Source of the DNA: Companilactobacillus baiquanensis
Lineage (GTDB): Bacteria > Bacillota > Bacilli > Lactobacillales > Lactobacillaceae
Direction of reading: 5' to 3'
NCBI RefSeq assembly: GCF_003946605.1
Contig: NZ_RHOQ01000003.1
Coordinates: 272,170-336,169, forward strand
Length of the DNA stretch: 64,000 nucleotides
Within the stretch, counting starts at the first letter, position 1. The number at the start of each line of letters is the position of its first letter. The notes beneath the pieces are model-generated. The model worked only from the letters and a program-made list of their open reading frames with translations, did not search any database and was not told the origin of the DNA. Below are positions 1 to 9,117 of this stretch, piece by piece. A program made the position numbers and the translations under genes.

Positions 1-179
1 TCAAATTTCTAGGTAATACGAATATGAAAGCGACCGTTCACAACAATAATAATGAATTTAAAATAACTTTAGATTCAGGTAGTGTTAAAAAAGATGAATG
101 GTTTGAACAATTTGATAATTTTGCCCAAAAGATGGGACAGGAATTTGATAAATTAAAGAAAGTTAAGACAAAAGAATGA
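1..179 (+). CDS. C-terminal end of a truncated gene, probably mfd (transcription-repair coupling factor)
   Basis: An open frame enters from the left edge and gives 58 residues before a TGA at 177-179. It ends in a Lys-rich tail. No catalytic motif is present in this piece, so the sequence itself does not identify it. The following genes (MurJ/SpoVB-like flippase, rqcP, divIC, S1 protein, tilS, hpt, ftsH) are those that follow mfd in lactobacilli and bacilli, so the C-terminal domain of Mfd is the likely identity. The stop overlaps the next start by 4 bases (ATGA), which implies translational coupling. Identity rests on context only. Confidence 0.5.
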   Translation, partial: KFLGNTNMKATVHNNNNEFKITLDSGSVKKDEWFEQFDNFAQKMGQEFDKLKKVKTKE

Positions 180-1729
180 GAAAAGAAACCTCCAGAGCCA
201 TACAGGGGACTTGGATTCTGACGATCGCCTCGTTATTTTCAGAATTATTGAGTGCGATTTATCGGATACCTTTGCAAAACATTGTTGGGGATCGGGGCTA
301 TTTCATTTATCAGCAGGTTTATCCAATTTATGGGATATTTTCTGTCTTAGCATTATCAGGATTGCCAGTTATTATTTCTAAAGTATTTGCTCAACAAAAT
401 GAAATTGAATCAAAAAGTAAACTGATGAAAAACATTTTTGCCATTTTACTAATAATCAGTGTCGCCATAACCGGATTGCTTTGGCTATCAGCACATCATT
501 TGGCAAATTTCATGGGTGACCCTAATTTATATCATGAAGTGAGAGCTGTATCACTGACGTTTTTACTGATTCCATTTGAGGCAAGTCTTAGAGGCTATTT
601 TCAAAGTGAATTACTCATGGAGCCAAGTGCCATCTCGCAGATTTCAGAACAATTGGTGAGGATAATTGTGATCATCGGTGCGGCAATGATGTTTGGTAAA
701 GGTTTACTCAATGAATACCAGATGGGGACGATTGCTAATGGAGGAGCTTTTATTGGTGGATTGTTCGCTGTGATAGTATTAGCAGTTTCATTATTTGTTA
801 AACGTCCATTTGTAAAAGATGACCAAAATGCAAACTTAACTTTTGAAAAAGGATTACCTTTAGAGATAGTTTTAATAATTATTTTTACAGGAGTAACTAT
901 CTTCTATCAATTTATAGATTCATTTTCAATGTTAAGATTATTGATGAAGTTTGGTCGACCTTTAGCAGAAGCAGAAGTCTTGAAGGGTATTTTTGATAGA
1001 GCACAACCCTTGATCCAACTAGGTATCGTTATTTCATTATCATTTGTTTCGGCAATCATGCCGCAGTTAAAGTCTGAAAAATTTGATATGAATAAACAAC
1101 TCATAGGTAAAATGATGCGAGTCTGTTTATGGCTGGCTACGGCTGAAACGGCCGGACTGGTGGCATTAATGCCAGTAATAAATACCATGCTGTTTACCAA
1201 TTCAGATGGATCTTTTGCTTTAGGGATATATATGATGTCGATCGTAATTGTTTCTGGGATCAACTTATTAATAGCAGTTACAAGCAGCGATAATGAAAAA
1301 AATACATCAAAACTGGTAATATTCTTACTATCTCTAGTTGCTAAAATAATATTAAATATTTTATTTGTACCTCGATTTAGTATAGTTGGAGCAGCACTAG
1401 CGACAGTTTTAAGTGAGTTAATAATCTTAATTGGGTTATTAGTAATTTATTCAAGTGATCGTGGAACTCTATTGATCGGTAGAAACTTTACTCTCAAAGT
1501 ATTAGCTTCAGGATTGTTTATGGCTTTATGTATCAGAGCATTGGAGAAATTCATGACGCAGTATTTATCTTTAACGAGAATGAGCAGCGTTTTGATCAAT
1601 CTAATATTAATTCCAATCGGAGTTTTGATCTATCTGTTCATGTCTAAGACGCTAAGCATTTTAGATAAATCAGAATGGAAAATTCTACCGATGGGAAAAT
1701 TATTTGTAAAGATTATGAGGATTAAATAA
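176..1729 (+). CDS. MurJ/SpoVB-type lipid-linked oligosaccharide flippase (polysaccharide biosynthesis protein)
   Basis: A 517-residue integral membrane protein with about 14 hydrophobic segments. The N-terminal region reads GDRGYFIYQQVYPIYG and is followed by ALSGLPVIISK, a pattern typical of the SpoVB/YabM branch of the MATE-like MOP exporters. This family flips lipid-linked cell-wall precursors or polysaccharide units across the membrane. Its position between mfd and the S4 protein matches yabM of Bacillus subtilis. The start ATG overlaps the preceding stop, and the next gene begins 2 bases after its stop, so it is in the middle of an operon. The exact substrate (lipid II or another glycan) cannot be told from sequence. 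Confidence 0.85.
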   Translation: MRKETSRAIQGTWILTIASLFSELLSAIYRIPLQNIVGDRGYFIYQQVYPIYGIFSVLALSGLPVIISKVFAQQNEIESKSKLMKNIFAILLIISVAITGLLWLSAHHLANFMGDPNLYHEVRAVSLTFLLIPFEASLRGYFQSELLMEPSAISQISEQLVRIIVIIGAAMMFGKGLLNEYQMGTIANGGAFIGGLFAVIVLAVSLFVKRPFVKDDQNANLTFEKGLPLEIVLIIIFTGVTIFYQFIDSFSMLRLLMKFGRPLAEAEVLKGIFDRAQPLIQLGIVISLSFVSAIMPQLKSEKFDMNKQLIGKMMRVCLWLATAETAGLVALMPVINTMLFTNSDGSFALGIYMMSIVIVSGINLLIAVTSSDNEKNTSKLVIFLLSLVAKIILNILFVPRFSIVGAALATVLSELIILIGLLVIYSSDRGTLLIGRNFTLKVLASGLFMALCIRALEKFMTQYLSLTRMSSVLINLILIPIGVLIYLFMSKTLSILDKSEWKILPMGKLFVKIMRIK

Positions 1730-1731
1730 AA

Positions 1732-1974
1732 ATGAGATTAGATAAATTTTTAAAGGTAAGTAGAATCATCAAAAGAAGAACAGTAGCTAAGGAATTTACT
1801 GATAATGGCCGTGCAACAGTCAACGGTCGTGTTGCTAAATCATCAACTGATGTCTCGATCGGGGATGTTTTGGAAATGCATTTTGGCGAGCGGACTATGA
1901 AAGTCAGAATTCTGAATATTAAAGAAACAACTAAGAAGAGTGATTCAGACGAGATGTACGAAGAAATTGACTAA
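1732..1974 (+). CDS. rqcP: S4-domain RNA-binding protein RqcP (YabO/Hsp15 family)
   Basis: An 80-residue protein that is essentially one S4 RNA-binding fold: it starts MRLDKFLKVSRIIKRRT, then has the NGRATVNGRVAK turn and the GDVLEMHFGERTMKVRIL strand pair. In Firmicutes this protein works with RqcH in ribosome-associated quality control, helping add C-terminal alanine tails to nascent chains on stalled 50S subunits. The length and the place next to divIC match B. subtilis yabO. It lies 2 bases after the flippase gene and is likely co-transcribed with it. Confidence 0.9.
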   Translation: MRLDKFLKVSRIIKRRTVAKEFTDNGRATVNGRVAKSSTDVSIGDVLEMHFGERTMKVRILNIKETTKKSDSDEMYEEID

Positions 1975-2008
1975 TTGTTGAGATTAGATTAAAAAGCTCC
2001 GAAAACGG

Positions 2009-2037
2009 TTCAAATCATTCTTGAAAATTGGTATACT
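2009..2037 (+). promoter_or_regulatory. Candidate sigma-A promoter for divIC
   Basis: TATACT at 2032-2037 is preceded by TG at 2029-2030 (extended -10). A weak -35 (TTCAAA, 2009-2014) lies 17 bases upstream. It would give divIC and the S1 gene their own transcript. Seen by eye only. Confidence 0.45.
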
Positions 2038-2067
2038 CAATGTATTAATTTCTAGGGGTGTAGCAAC

Positions 2068-2460
2068 ATGGAAGTGCATAAATTAGCTAATTCAAATGTT
2101 TCGGTAATAAAACCGAAACGCACAAATCCTTCAAATGATAATCGCAGAATTGACTACGTTAAAAAAATTCATAAGCGTCGATTAACAGCTATTGGAATTG
2201 CTTTTGCATTAGTAATTTGTGTGCTTGGTTTTCAAATATTCAATGCGCATCAAGCTTATTCCAAAACAGTGGGAAACATCGAAGTCAGTCAAAAAAAGTT
2301 GGATAAGCAACGAGCAACAAAGAGTGATTTGAAAGTTGAAAAAGCACAACTTAACAATAAGAGCTATCTAGAGAAATATATTCGTGAAAAGTATATGTAC
2401 TCAAAACCAGGTGAACAAGTTTATAATTTGCCGGATGCAACTAATACTTTTCAAAAATAG
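2068..2460 (+). CDS. divIC: Septum formation initiator DivIC (FtsB family)
   Basis: A 130-residue bitopic membrane protein. A basic cytoplasmic head (about residues 1-46) leads into one membrane segment (about 47-67, RLTAIGIAFALVICVLGFQ). A coiled-coil-prone stretch rich in Lys, Glu and Gln follows, then the short conserved region YIREKYMYSKPGEQVYNLP. That is the architecture of DivIC/FtsB, which joins FtsL and DivIB in the division complex. An SD-like AGGGGTG lies upstream of the ATG. The gene sits between rqcP and the S1-domain gene, as in other Lactobacillales and in Bacillus. Confidence 0.9.
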   Translation: MEVHKLANSNVSVIKPKRTNPSNDNRRIDYVKKIHKRRLTAIGIAFALVICVLGFQIFNAHQAYSKTVGNIEVSQKKLDKQRATKSDLKVEKAQLNNKSYLEKYIREKYMYSKPGEQVYNLPDATNTFQK

Positions 2461-2482
2461 GGAAAGGGATTTTTTTATTTAG

Positions 2483-2878
2483 ATGACAGTTGAAGTAGGA
2501 TCTAAAACAGAAGGTAAAGTTACTGGAATTACAAATTTTGGAGCATTCGTTGATTTAGGCGAAGGACAAAGCGGAATGGTACACATCAGTGAGATTGCTG
2601 ACGGATATGTCAAGGATATTCATGATGTCTTAAAAGTCGGTGATACCGTAAAGGTTTTAGTTCTTAACGAAAAAGATCATAAAATTGCATTATCAATTAA
2701 GCAGGCAAGTGACAGACCAAAGCCTAAGCGTCATTTTGAAAAGAAGCCGCAACACAAACCAGTGGAAAATTTTGACGATATGATGTCTGACTTCATGAAA
2801 CAAAGTGAAGAAAGAATGACAACCATTCGTAAAAATACCGAAGGTAAACGTGGTGGCCGTGGTGGTCGCAGAAGCTAA
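2483..2878 (+). CDS. S1-domain RNA-binding protein (YabR-like)
   Basis: 131 residues. An N-terminal S1 domain (about 5-75) shows GKVTGITNFGAFVDLGEGQ, GMVHISEIADGYVKDI and LKVGDTVKVLVL, the standard S1 OB-fold pattern. The C-terminal 55 residues are basic and end in a Gly/Arg tail (GKRGGRGGRRS), a probable extra RNA contact. B. subtilis has the same gene (yabR) beside divIC. The function is not defined; RNA or ribosome binding is the safe statement. It ends 12 bases before a terminator hairpin. Confidence 0.85.
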   Translation: MTVEVGSKTEGKVTGITNFGAFVDLGEGQSGMVHISEIADGYVKDIHDVLKVGDTVKVLVLNEKDHKIALSIKQASDRPKPKRHFEKKPQHKPVENFDDMMSDFMKQSEERMTTIRKNTEGKRGGRGGRRS

Positions 2879-2888
2879 AATAAAATTA

Positions 2889-2927
2889 AAAACGTTTCGT
2901 TTACATTGTAGGCGAGACGTTTTTTTG
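2889..2927 (+). terminator. Intrinsic terminator after the divIC-S1 unit
   Basis: A 9-bp stem (AACGTTTCG 2891-2899 with CGAGACGTT 2913-2921, one G-U pair) is followed by a run of T at 2920-2926. It separates the S1 gene from tilS, which begins only 14 bases later, so tilS needs readthrough or its own start site. Confidence 0.8.
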
Positions 2928-2940
2928 TCCGAGGCGGTAT

Positions 2941-4245
2941 ATGAGAATAGAAAATGAACTAGTAGGTACGGTAAAAAAGGTCCTACAAAAATATCATTCT
3001 AAAAAAATTTTGATCGCCGTTTCTGGCGGTGTTGATTCAATGGTCCTGTTAACGATAATTAGTAAAATATTATCGAGGAATGAATTTGGAGTTGTAAATG
3101 TGGATCATGATTTACGCCCCGAAAGTGCTCAAGAAGTTAAATTTTTAAATGATTTTTGTCAGGAACATGGATTTAAATTTTATACAACTAAATGGACTGA
3201 TCATCCAAAAGATGTCGGGATGGAGTCTGCCGGTCGAGAATTTCGATATAACTTTTTTGCTCAAATAATGAAACAAGATGGTTATGGCACTCTGGTTACG
3301 GCACATCATGGAAATGATTTAGCTGAAAACATTTTGATGAAGATGATCCGTTCAGGGAATATTTTTGAAGTTACAAGTCTTAAACCACAACGTAATTTTA
3401 AAGTGGGGCAACTAGTACGTCCTTTGTTAAAGTTTAGTAAAGCAGATTTAAAAGACTACGCTCAAAAAAAGGGAATTGAATACGTCCAAGATGAAACCAA
3501 TTTTGAAGATATTACGATGCGCAATAGATTGAGAAATAATATTTTCCCAGAACTAGAGCAGGAAAATGGTCAGGTCCTAGCGCATTTTGGATTATTTGAT
3601 CAGCAAATGAATGCTTTAATATCTTTAGCAATCAAACAATTTCAATTAATAGAGCAAAAGATGGAATTAAATAATATGTCTGGCAGCCTTTTGCCCGTGA
3701 AAGTTTTAGATCATGATCAGCAAAGTTTATTCTGGGGCAGCTTTTTTACACGGAAAGTACCGATCTCAATCAGTAATAAACAGATCAATCAAATTATTGA
3801 TGTCATTGAAGGAGATCGACCTAATTCATTTGTTGATCTAGAAGATAATTGGATTTTTCAACGGCAATATGATCATTTTGAAATTAAGAAAATAGAATCA
3901 TTAATTAATTTCAAAAAATTGATCGAAGTCAACCAACCAGTTACGATTAATGGGTATAATTTAGTTATAAAACGTGTGCCAGTTTCAGAAGCGGACATAG
4001 TTGTTGATAAAATACCTGAGCAAATTATGCTTAGAACAAGACGGGCGGGTGATAAATTAAATATAGGTAATAATCACCATCAAAAGTTAAGTAAAAGATT
4101 TATTAATGAAAAGGTACCAGAATATAAGCGAGATCAATCAATTATTTTATTGTTTGATAATCAAATAGTATGGGTTGAAAAAATCTATAATATAAGCGAT
4201 TATTTTAAACAAGGTAATTATGGTTTTAAAATAGATTTTAGATGA
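2941..4245 (+). CDS. tilS: tRNA(Ile)-lysidine synthase TilS
   Basis: 434 residues. The PP-loop SGGVDS at residues 28-33 is the ATP-binding signature of N-type ATP pyrophosphatases. VVNVDHDLRPES and TAHHGNDLAENILMKMIR are the conserved TilS segments that follow it. The C-terminal region (about 345-434) has MLRTRRAGDKLNIG, typical of the TilS C-terminal domain. TilS puts lysidine on C34 of the CAU-anticodon tRNA so that it reads AUA as isoleucine. No strong SD precedes the ATG; GAGGCGG at 2931-2937 is the best candidate. hpt follows 9 bases after the stop, the usual tilS-hpt-ftsH order. Confidence 0.95.
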   Translation: MRIENELVGTVKKVLQKYHSKKILIAVSGGVDSMVLLTIISKILSRNEFGVVNVDHDLRPESAQEVKFLNDFCQEHGFKFYTTKWTDHPKDVGMESAGREFRYNFFAQIMKQDGYGTLVTAHHGNDLAENILMKMIRSGNIFEVTSLKPQRNFKVGQLVRPLLKFSKADLKDYAQKKGIEYVQDETNFEDITMRNRLRNNIFPELEQENGQVLAHFGLFDQQMNALISLAIKQFQLIEQKMELNNMSGSLLPVKVLDHDQQSLFWGSFFTRKVPISISNKQINQIIDVIEGDRPNSFVDLEDNWIFQRQYDHFEIKKIESLINFKKLIEVNQPVTINGYNLVIKRVPVSEADIVVDKIPEQIMLRTRRAGDKLNIGNNHHQKLSKRFINEKVPEYKRDQSIILLFDNQIVWVEKIYNISDYFKQGNYGFKIDFR

Positions 4246-4254
4246 GGTAAGGAA

Positions 4255-4800
4255 ATGAATTCAGATATCGAAAAAATTCTAGTATCACAAGAAAAGATCA
4301 AGGAGACTAATGTTCGACTAGGCAAAGAATTAACTAAAGATTATGCTGATAAGAATCCTTTGTTTGTTTGTATATTGCGTGGTGCAGCCATGTTCATGAT
4401 GGATCTAGTTAAGAATGTTGATATACCGATCGAGTATGACTTCATGGATGTATCTAGTTATGGTGGTGAAAATACCTCCACGACTGGTGAAGTAAGAATC
4501 CTTAAGGATTTAGATACACCATTGAGCGGACGTGATGTGGTTATCGTAGAAGATATTATTGATACTGGTTATACTTTGGATCGTTTGATCGAGTTATTCA
4601 AAACGCGTAACGCCAAGTCGATCAGCATTGTTTCCTTTTTAGATAAACCTGCTCGAAGAATTAAACATGTACACGTTGATTATGTAGGAGTACAAATACC
4701 TGATGCCTTCGTTGTAGGATATGGTATGGATTTTGATGAACATTACCGTAACTTGCCTTATGTTGGCGTTTTAAAGCCAGAGGTTTATACAACAAAATAA
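4255..4800 (+). CDS. hpt: Hypoxanthine (guanine) phosphoribosyltransferase
   Basis: 181 residues, the usual length. The PRPP-binding loop VVIVEDIIDTGYT (residues 95-107) is intact, and LRGAAMFM near residue 41 and the SSYGG flexible loop near residue 67 are present. The enzyme salvages hypoxanthine and guanine to IMP and GMP. An SD (GAGGTAAGG) lies upstream of the ATG, and the gene follows tilS by 9 bases. Confidence 0.95.
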   Translation: MNSDIEKILVSQEKIKETNVRLGKELTKDYADKNPLFVCILRGAAMFMMDLVKNVDIPIEYDFMDVSSYGGENTSTTGEVRILKDLDTPLSGRDVVIVEDIIDTGYTLDRLIELFKTRNAKSISIVSFLDKPARRIKHVHVDYVGVQIPDAFVVGYGMDFDEHYRNLPYVGVLKPEVYTTK

Positions 4801-4823
4801 TTAGGATAGCGGTATAATTATTA

Positions 4824-4851
4824 TTGCGTTAATATCCACCAATGTTACAAT
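4824..4851 (+). promoter_or_regulatory. Candidate promoter for ftsH
   Basis: TTGCGT (4824-4829), 16 bases, TACAAT (4846-4851), about 30 bases before the ftsH start. A TATAAT at 4813-4818 is also present but lacks a well-spaced -35. Confidence 0.45.
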
Positions 4852-4882
4852 ATGTAGCGTCTAATTAATTAGGAGGAAATGT

Positions 4883-7063
4883 ATGAAAAACAATCGAAAT
4901 AGGTTAATTAATAATAGCCTGTTTTACATCTTGCTCTTTGTTGTTTTAGTGCTTGCAGCAAGTTGGTTTGCTGGCGGTCAATCCTCAGATCAATCTAAAA
5001 CACTTAGCCAAGATCAATTTATTACTCAACTTAATAAAGGAAAAGTTAAGAGTTTTAAAATCGAGCCTGTCGGAGGAGCTTATCAAGTAACTGGTGAATA
5101 CAAGAAAGCTCAAAAGACATCGGCTACTAAGTCAGTTTCGTTATTTAGCCGTCGACAATCGACTACAACATCAGAAGTAACGCAATTTACTTCAACAGTG
5201 TTGCCTAATAACGATACTTTAAAACGAATCAATAACGCAGCCGAGTCAAAGAATGTTAAAACGACTGCTGCTCCTAAATCACAATCCTCACAATGGATTT
5301 CGTTGATTCTAACGTTAGTTCTACCATTCCTTCTCTTCTTCTTCATTATCTTCGCTATGATGGGTCGAGGTGGACAAGGTGGTGGATCAAATCGAGTTAT
5401 GAACTTTGGTAAATCTAAAGTTAAACCCGAAGATCCTAAAAAGAACAAAGTTAGATTCTCTGATGTCGCTGGTGCTGAAGAGGAAAAGCAAGAACTTGTT
5501 GAGGTTGTTGAGTTCTTAAAAGATCCAAGAAAATTCGTTTCACTTGGTGCTAGAATCCCATCAGGTGTCTTACTTGAAGGTCCTCCTGGTACTGGTAAAA
5601 CCTTACTTGCTAAAGCCGTAGCTGGTGAAGCTAAGGTTCCATTCTATTCAATTTCTGGTTCAGATTTCGTTGAGATGTTTGTCGGTGTTGGTGCATCTCG
5701 TGTTCGTGATTTGTTCGAGAATGCTAAAAAAGATGCTCCCTCTATCATCTTTATTGATGAAATTGATGCTGTTGGTCGTCAACGTGGATCAGGTACCGGT
5801 GGTGGTAATGATGAACGTGAACAGACACTTAACCAATTGCTAATTGAAATGGATGGATTTACAGGTAACGAAGGGGTCATCGTTATGGCTGCTACTAACC
5901 GTTCTGATGTCCTTGATCCAGCCTTGCTTCGTCCAGGTCGTTTTGACCGTAAGATCTTGGTTGGACGTCCAGATGTTAAGGGACGTGAAGCTATCCTTAA
6001 AGTTCATGCAACTAATAAACCATTTACAGATGATGTTGATCTAAAGGTTATCGCTCAACAAACACCAGGTTTTGTTGGTGCCGACTTAGAAAACTTACTA
6101 AACGAAGCCGCCTTAGTTGCTGCTAGACGTGGTAAACAAAAGATCGATCCATCTGATATTGATGAAGCTGAAGATCGTGTTATTGCTGGACCAGCTAAAA
6201 AGAACCGTGTCATTTCTAGTAAAGAACGTCACATGGTTGCTTATCATGAGGCTGGACATGCATTGATCGGATTAGTTTTAAGTGATTCACGAGTAGTTAG
6301 AAAAGTTACAATTGTTCCTCGTGGTAAGGCTGGTGGTTATGCCATCATGCTTCCTAAGGATGATCAAAACTTAATTACTAAGAAAGAATTAACTGAACAA
6401 ATCGCTGGATTGCTTGGTGGACGTACAGCTGAAGAAATTATCTTTGGTCAACAGTCATCAGGTGCTTCAAATGACTTTGAACAAGCTACACAAATTGCTC
6501 GTACAATGGTTACTGAATATGGTATGACTGATCGTTTGGGTCAAGTTCAACTTGAAAAGAATGGTCAACCATTTGGTGGCGGAAGTTACCGTGCCGAACC
6601 TTCATATTCACAAGAAACCGCTAATGCAATCGATCAAGAAGTTAAACGCTTCTTGGATGAGGGTCACGAAAGAGCTCGAGAAATCATCGAAGACCACCGT
6701 GAACAACATAAATTGATTGCTGAAGCATTGCTTAAATATGAAACACTTGATGAAAAGGAAATCTTGAGTTTGTTTAACACAGGTAAGATGCCTGCAAACG
6801 ACTTAAAGGAAGAATTCCCAAGTGAAAGTGCTGCAACATTCGAACAATCTAAACGTGCTGTTGAAGCTAAAGATGCTGCTAAACAAAAATCTGATGATAC
6901 TGATGAAGATACTACTGAAACAAGTAGTACTAAAGACGTTGATGACAAAGATGCCAACAATGTTGAGTTCCCTTCAGAAAAAGATAACAGTAAAACTAGT
7001 GACGATAAGCCAGATGATGACTCTACTGATCATAATGATCATGACGATAATCAAGATAAATAA
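4883..7063 (+). CDS. ftsH: ATP-dependent zinc metalloprotease FtsH
   Basis: 726 residues. Two membrane segments (about 11-30 and 138-160) flank an extracytoplasmic domain. The AAA module has Walker A GPPGTGKT (233-240), Walker B IIFIDE (288-293) and the second region of homology [19 protein letters not shown] (339-357). The M41 protease domain has the zinc motif HEAGH (455-459). FtsH degrades membrane and some soluble proteins. The last 60 residues or so are low-complexity and strongly acidic (Asp, Ser, Thr, Lys). The SD is AGGAGG. It has the usual neighbours (hpt before, hslO after) and is followed by a clear terminator. Confidence 0.97.
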   Translation: MKNNRNRLINNSLFYILLFVVLVLAASWFAGGQSSDQSKTLSQDQFITQLNKGKVKSFKIEPVGGAYQVTGEYKKAQKTSATKSVSLFSRRQSTTTSEVTQFTSTVLPNNDTLKRINNAAESKNVKTTAAPKSQSSQWISLILTLVLPFLLFFFIIFAMMGRGGQGGGSNRVMNFGKSKVKPEDPKKNKVRFSDVAGAEEEKQELVEVVEFLKDPRKFVSLGARIPSGVLLEGPPGTGKTLLAKAVAGEAKVPFYSISGSDFVEMFVGVGASRVRDLFENAKKDAPSIIFIDEIDAVGRQRGSGTGGGNDEREQTLNQLLIEMDGFTGNEGVIVMAATNRSDVLDPALLRPGRFDRKILVGRPDVKGREAILKVHATNKPFTDDVDLKVIAQQTPGFVGADLENLLNEAALVAARRGKQKIDPSDIDEAEDRVIAGPAKKNRVISSKERHMVAYHEAGHALIGLVLSDSRVVRKVTIVPRGKAGGYAIMLPKDDQNLITKKELTEQIAGLLGGRTAEEIIFGQQSSGASNDFEQATQIARTMVTEYGMTDRLGQVQLEKNGQPFGGGSYRAEPSYSQETANAIDQEVKRFLDEGHERAREIIEDHREQHKLIAEALLKYETLDEKEILSLFNTGKMPANDLKEEFPSESAATFEQSKRAVEAKDAAKQKSDDTDEDTTETSSTKDVDDKDANNVEFPSEKDNSKTSDDKPDDDSTDHNDHDDNQDK

Positions 7064-7065
7064 AA

Positions 7066-7094
7066 GAAAGCGACTCGCTTGAGTCGCTTTTTTT
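7066..7094 (+). terminator. Intrinsic terminator after ftsH
   Basis: A perfect 7-bp stem, GCGACTC (7070-7076) with GAGTCGC (7081-7087), has a 4-base loop and is followed by seven T (7088-7094). hslO starts 22 bases further on, so part of its transcription probably depends on readthrough. Confidence 0.9.
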
Positions 7095-7116
7095 AACGAA
7101 AAAATAGGAGAATAAA

Positions 7117-7998
7117 ATGACAGATACATTAACTAAATCAGTTTCAAAAGACGGAAAATTTAGAACTTATGTAATAAATGCCACAGATACAATCGCTGAA
7201 GCACAAAAACGCCACGATACTTGGTCTAATTCTACTGCTGCTTTAGGTCGTACGATGATCGGTTCGATCTTAGTTGCTACTTCGACTCTTAAAGAAGATG
7301 AAGTTTTGACGACTAGATTGGTCGCTGATGGTCCTGCTGGTGCGATCGTAGTCGATGCCAATGCTAGTGGTACTGTTAAAGGCTATATTCAAAATCCTCA
7401 CGTCAGTTTACCTTTAAATAAAGATCACCACATTGATGTTAAAGGTGCTGTTGGTACAAATGGAACGCTAAGTATTACTAAAGATTTGCATTTAAAGGAG
7501 CCATTTACAGGACAAGTTCCCATTGTATCTGGTGAGATCGGTGCTGACTTTACATACTATATGGCAAAATCCGAACAAATTCCTTCAGCCGTTGGTGTAT
7601 CAGTTTTTGTACAACCAAATGAAACCGTGGGTGCTGCTGGAGGATTTCTAATTCAAACACTACCTGATGCTAATGATGACGATATTACTAAAATAGAAAA
7701 CAATTTAAAGATCGTCCCTAATTTATCCACTTTGTTAAATGAAGGTTTAACTAATGAAGAAGTATTAAATAAGCTGATGAATGGTATCGAAATGAAAGTT
7801 TTAGATACAATGCCGATCTCATTTAAATGTGATTGTTCAAAAGAGAAATTTGCTAAATCATTAGCCACTATTTCTGAAGACGAGTTGCAAGCAATGATCG
7901 ATGAAAATCATGGAGCCGAAGCCGTCTGCAAGTTCTGTAATAATAAATATCAATTTTCTGAAGCTGATTTAAAGGAAATTATTGCTGAAAAGAAGTAA
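7117..7998 (+). CDS. hslO: Redox-regulated chaperone Hsp33
   Basis: 293 residues, the standard length. The C-terminal zinc/redox switch is complete: C238-x-C240 and C271-x2-C274 in the order CDC...CKFC. The N-terminal chaperone core shows ATSTLKEDEVLTTRL and DGPAGAIVVDA. Hsp33 is a holdase that becomes active when oxidising stress releases zinc and forms disulfides. An SD (AGGAG) precedes the ATG. Hsp33 after ftsH is the common Firmicute order. Confidence 0.96.
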   Translation: MTDTLTKSVSKDGKFRTYVINATDTIAEAQKRHDTWSNSTAALGRTMIGSILVATSTLKEDEVLTTRLVADGPAGAIVVDANASGTVKGYIQNPHVSLPLNKDHHIDVKGAVGTNGTLSITKDLHLKEPFTGQVPIVSGEIGADFTYYMAKSEQIPSAVGVSVFVQPNETVGAAGGFLIQTLPDANDDDITKIENNLKIVPNLSTLLNEGLTNEEVLNKLMNGIEMKVLDTMPISFKCDCSKEKFAKSLATISEDELQAMIDENHGAEAVCKFCNNKYQFSEADLKEIIAEKK

Positions 7999-8004
7999 TC
8001 ATGT

Positions 8005-8034
8005 TTGCCAATTAAGCTAAAAATTTGTTATTAT
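8005..8034 (+). promoter_or_regulatory. Candidate promoter for dusB-lysS
   Basis: TTGCCA (8005-8010), 18 bases, TATTAT (8029-8034). The leader after it holds two short inverted repeats (one around 8058-8075, one around 8079-8091) close to the SD. Confidence 0.45.
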
Positions 8035-8097
8035 TGCAAGTTGTAATTAAAGAATAATTTCTTAAAAGAAATTCTGTTTTAAACAGAGGTAGACAAT

Positions 8098-9102
8098 ATG
8101 GAATGGAAGATAGGAAACGTAACGATTCCTAATCAGCTTGTTGTTGCACCGATGGCGGGAATTACCAACGCTTCCTTTCGAGTCACTGCAAGAGAGTTTG
8201 GAGCTGGGCTGGTCGTTTGTGAAATGATTAGTGATCAAGGAATCAAATATCGTAACAGTAAAACGTTAGGGATGTTGTTCGTTGACCCTAAGGAGCATCC
8301 CGTTAGCATCCAAATTTTTGGTGGTAGCAAGGAATCTTTAGTTCAAGCGGCACGTTATGTTGCAGAGAATACTAGTGCTGATATTATTGACATTAATATG
8401 GGCTGTCCAGTTAAGAAGGTTACCAAAATTGGAGCTGGATCGAGCTGGTTAAAGGATCCTGATAAGCTCTATGAAGCTGTTAAGGCCGTAAATGATGCCA
8501 TTGATAAACCTTTAACCGTGAAAATGAGGACCGGTTGGGATGACGATCATATTTTAGCTGTGGAAAATGCATTGGCTGCTCAAGAAGCGGGTGCAAGTGC
8601 AATCGCTATGCACGGTCGCACAAAGGCCCAGATGTATACTGGACATGCTAATTGGGATATCCTACATGAAGTGGCTCAACATTTGACAGTTCCTTTCATG
8701 GGAAATGGTGACGTTAAGACGCCGCAAGATGCCAAGTATATGTTAGACGAAGTCGGAGCTGATGCGGTTATGGTTGGACGAGCTGTACTAGGTAACTTAT
8801 GGCGTTTGAATGAAATGGAACATTATTTGGAAACTGGACAGTTGTTGCCAGAACCAAGTGTTAGAGAAAAAGTTAATATAGCTAAACTTCAACTTCAACG
8901 TCTGGTAGACTTAAAAGGTGAGCATGTTGGTGTTCCGGAATTTCGTCAACAGGCAGCATATTATCTAAAGGGGATTCCCCATGCTGTCAGAACACGTGCT
9001 AAAGTAGTGAATGTTAATTCAATGCAAGAAGTGTTCGACACCTTAGATGAATTTGTTGAAAGTTACGAAAAAAGAGAAGCGAGATCTTCAAAAATTTCGT
9101 AG
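8098..9102 (+). CDS. dusB: tRNA-dihydrouridine synthase, DusB type
   Basis: 334 residues. The flavin-binding TIM-barrel start APMAGITNASFR is present, the active-site Cys103 lies in INMGCPVKKVTK, and HGRTKAQMYTG and GNGDVKTPQDA follow further on. The family reduces specific uridines of tRNA to dihydrouridine with FMN and NAD(P)H. A dus gene directly before lysS, 15 bases apart here, is the standard arrangement in bacilli and lactobacilli. The position of the uridine modified is not deducible from sequence. Confidence 0.93.
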   Translation: MEWKIGNVTIPNQLVVAPMAGITNASFRVTAREFGAGLVVCEMISDQGIKYRNSKTLGMLFVDPKEHPVSIQIFGGSKESLVQAARYVAENTSADIIDINMGCPVKKVTKIGAGSSWLKDPDKLYEAVKAVNDAIDKPLTVKMRTGWDDDHILAVENALAAQEAGASAIAMHGRTKAQMYTGHANWDILHEVAQHLTVPFMGNGDVKTPQDAKYMLDEVGADAVMVGRAVLGNLWRLNEMEHYLETGQLLPEPSVREKVNIAKLQLQRLVDLKGEHVGVPEFRQQAAYYLKGIPHAVRTRAKVVNVNSMQEVFDTLDEFVESYEKREARSSKIS

Positions 9103-9117
9103 ACAGGGGGAAAAAAT

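Noticed and set aside
5110..5448. Open frame opposite to ftsH, and many similar frames opposite or inside ribosomal and polymerase genes
   Set aside because: Codon bias of highly expressed genes leaves long open shadow frames; none has an SD or recognisable protein features.
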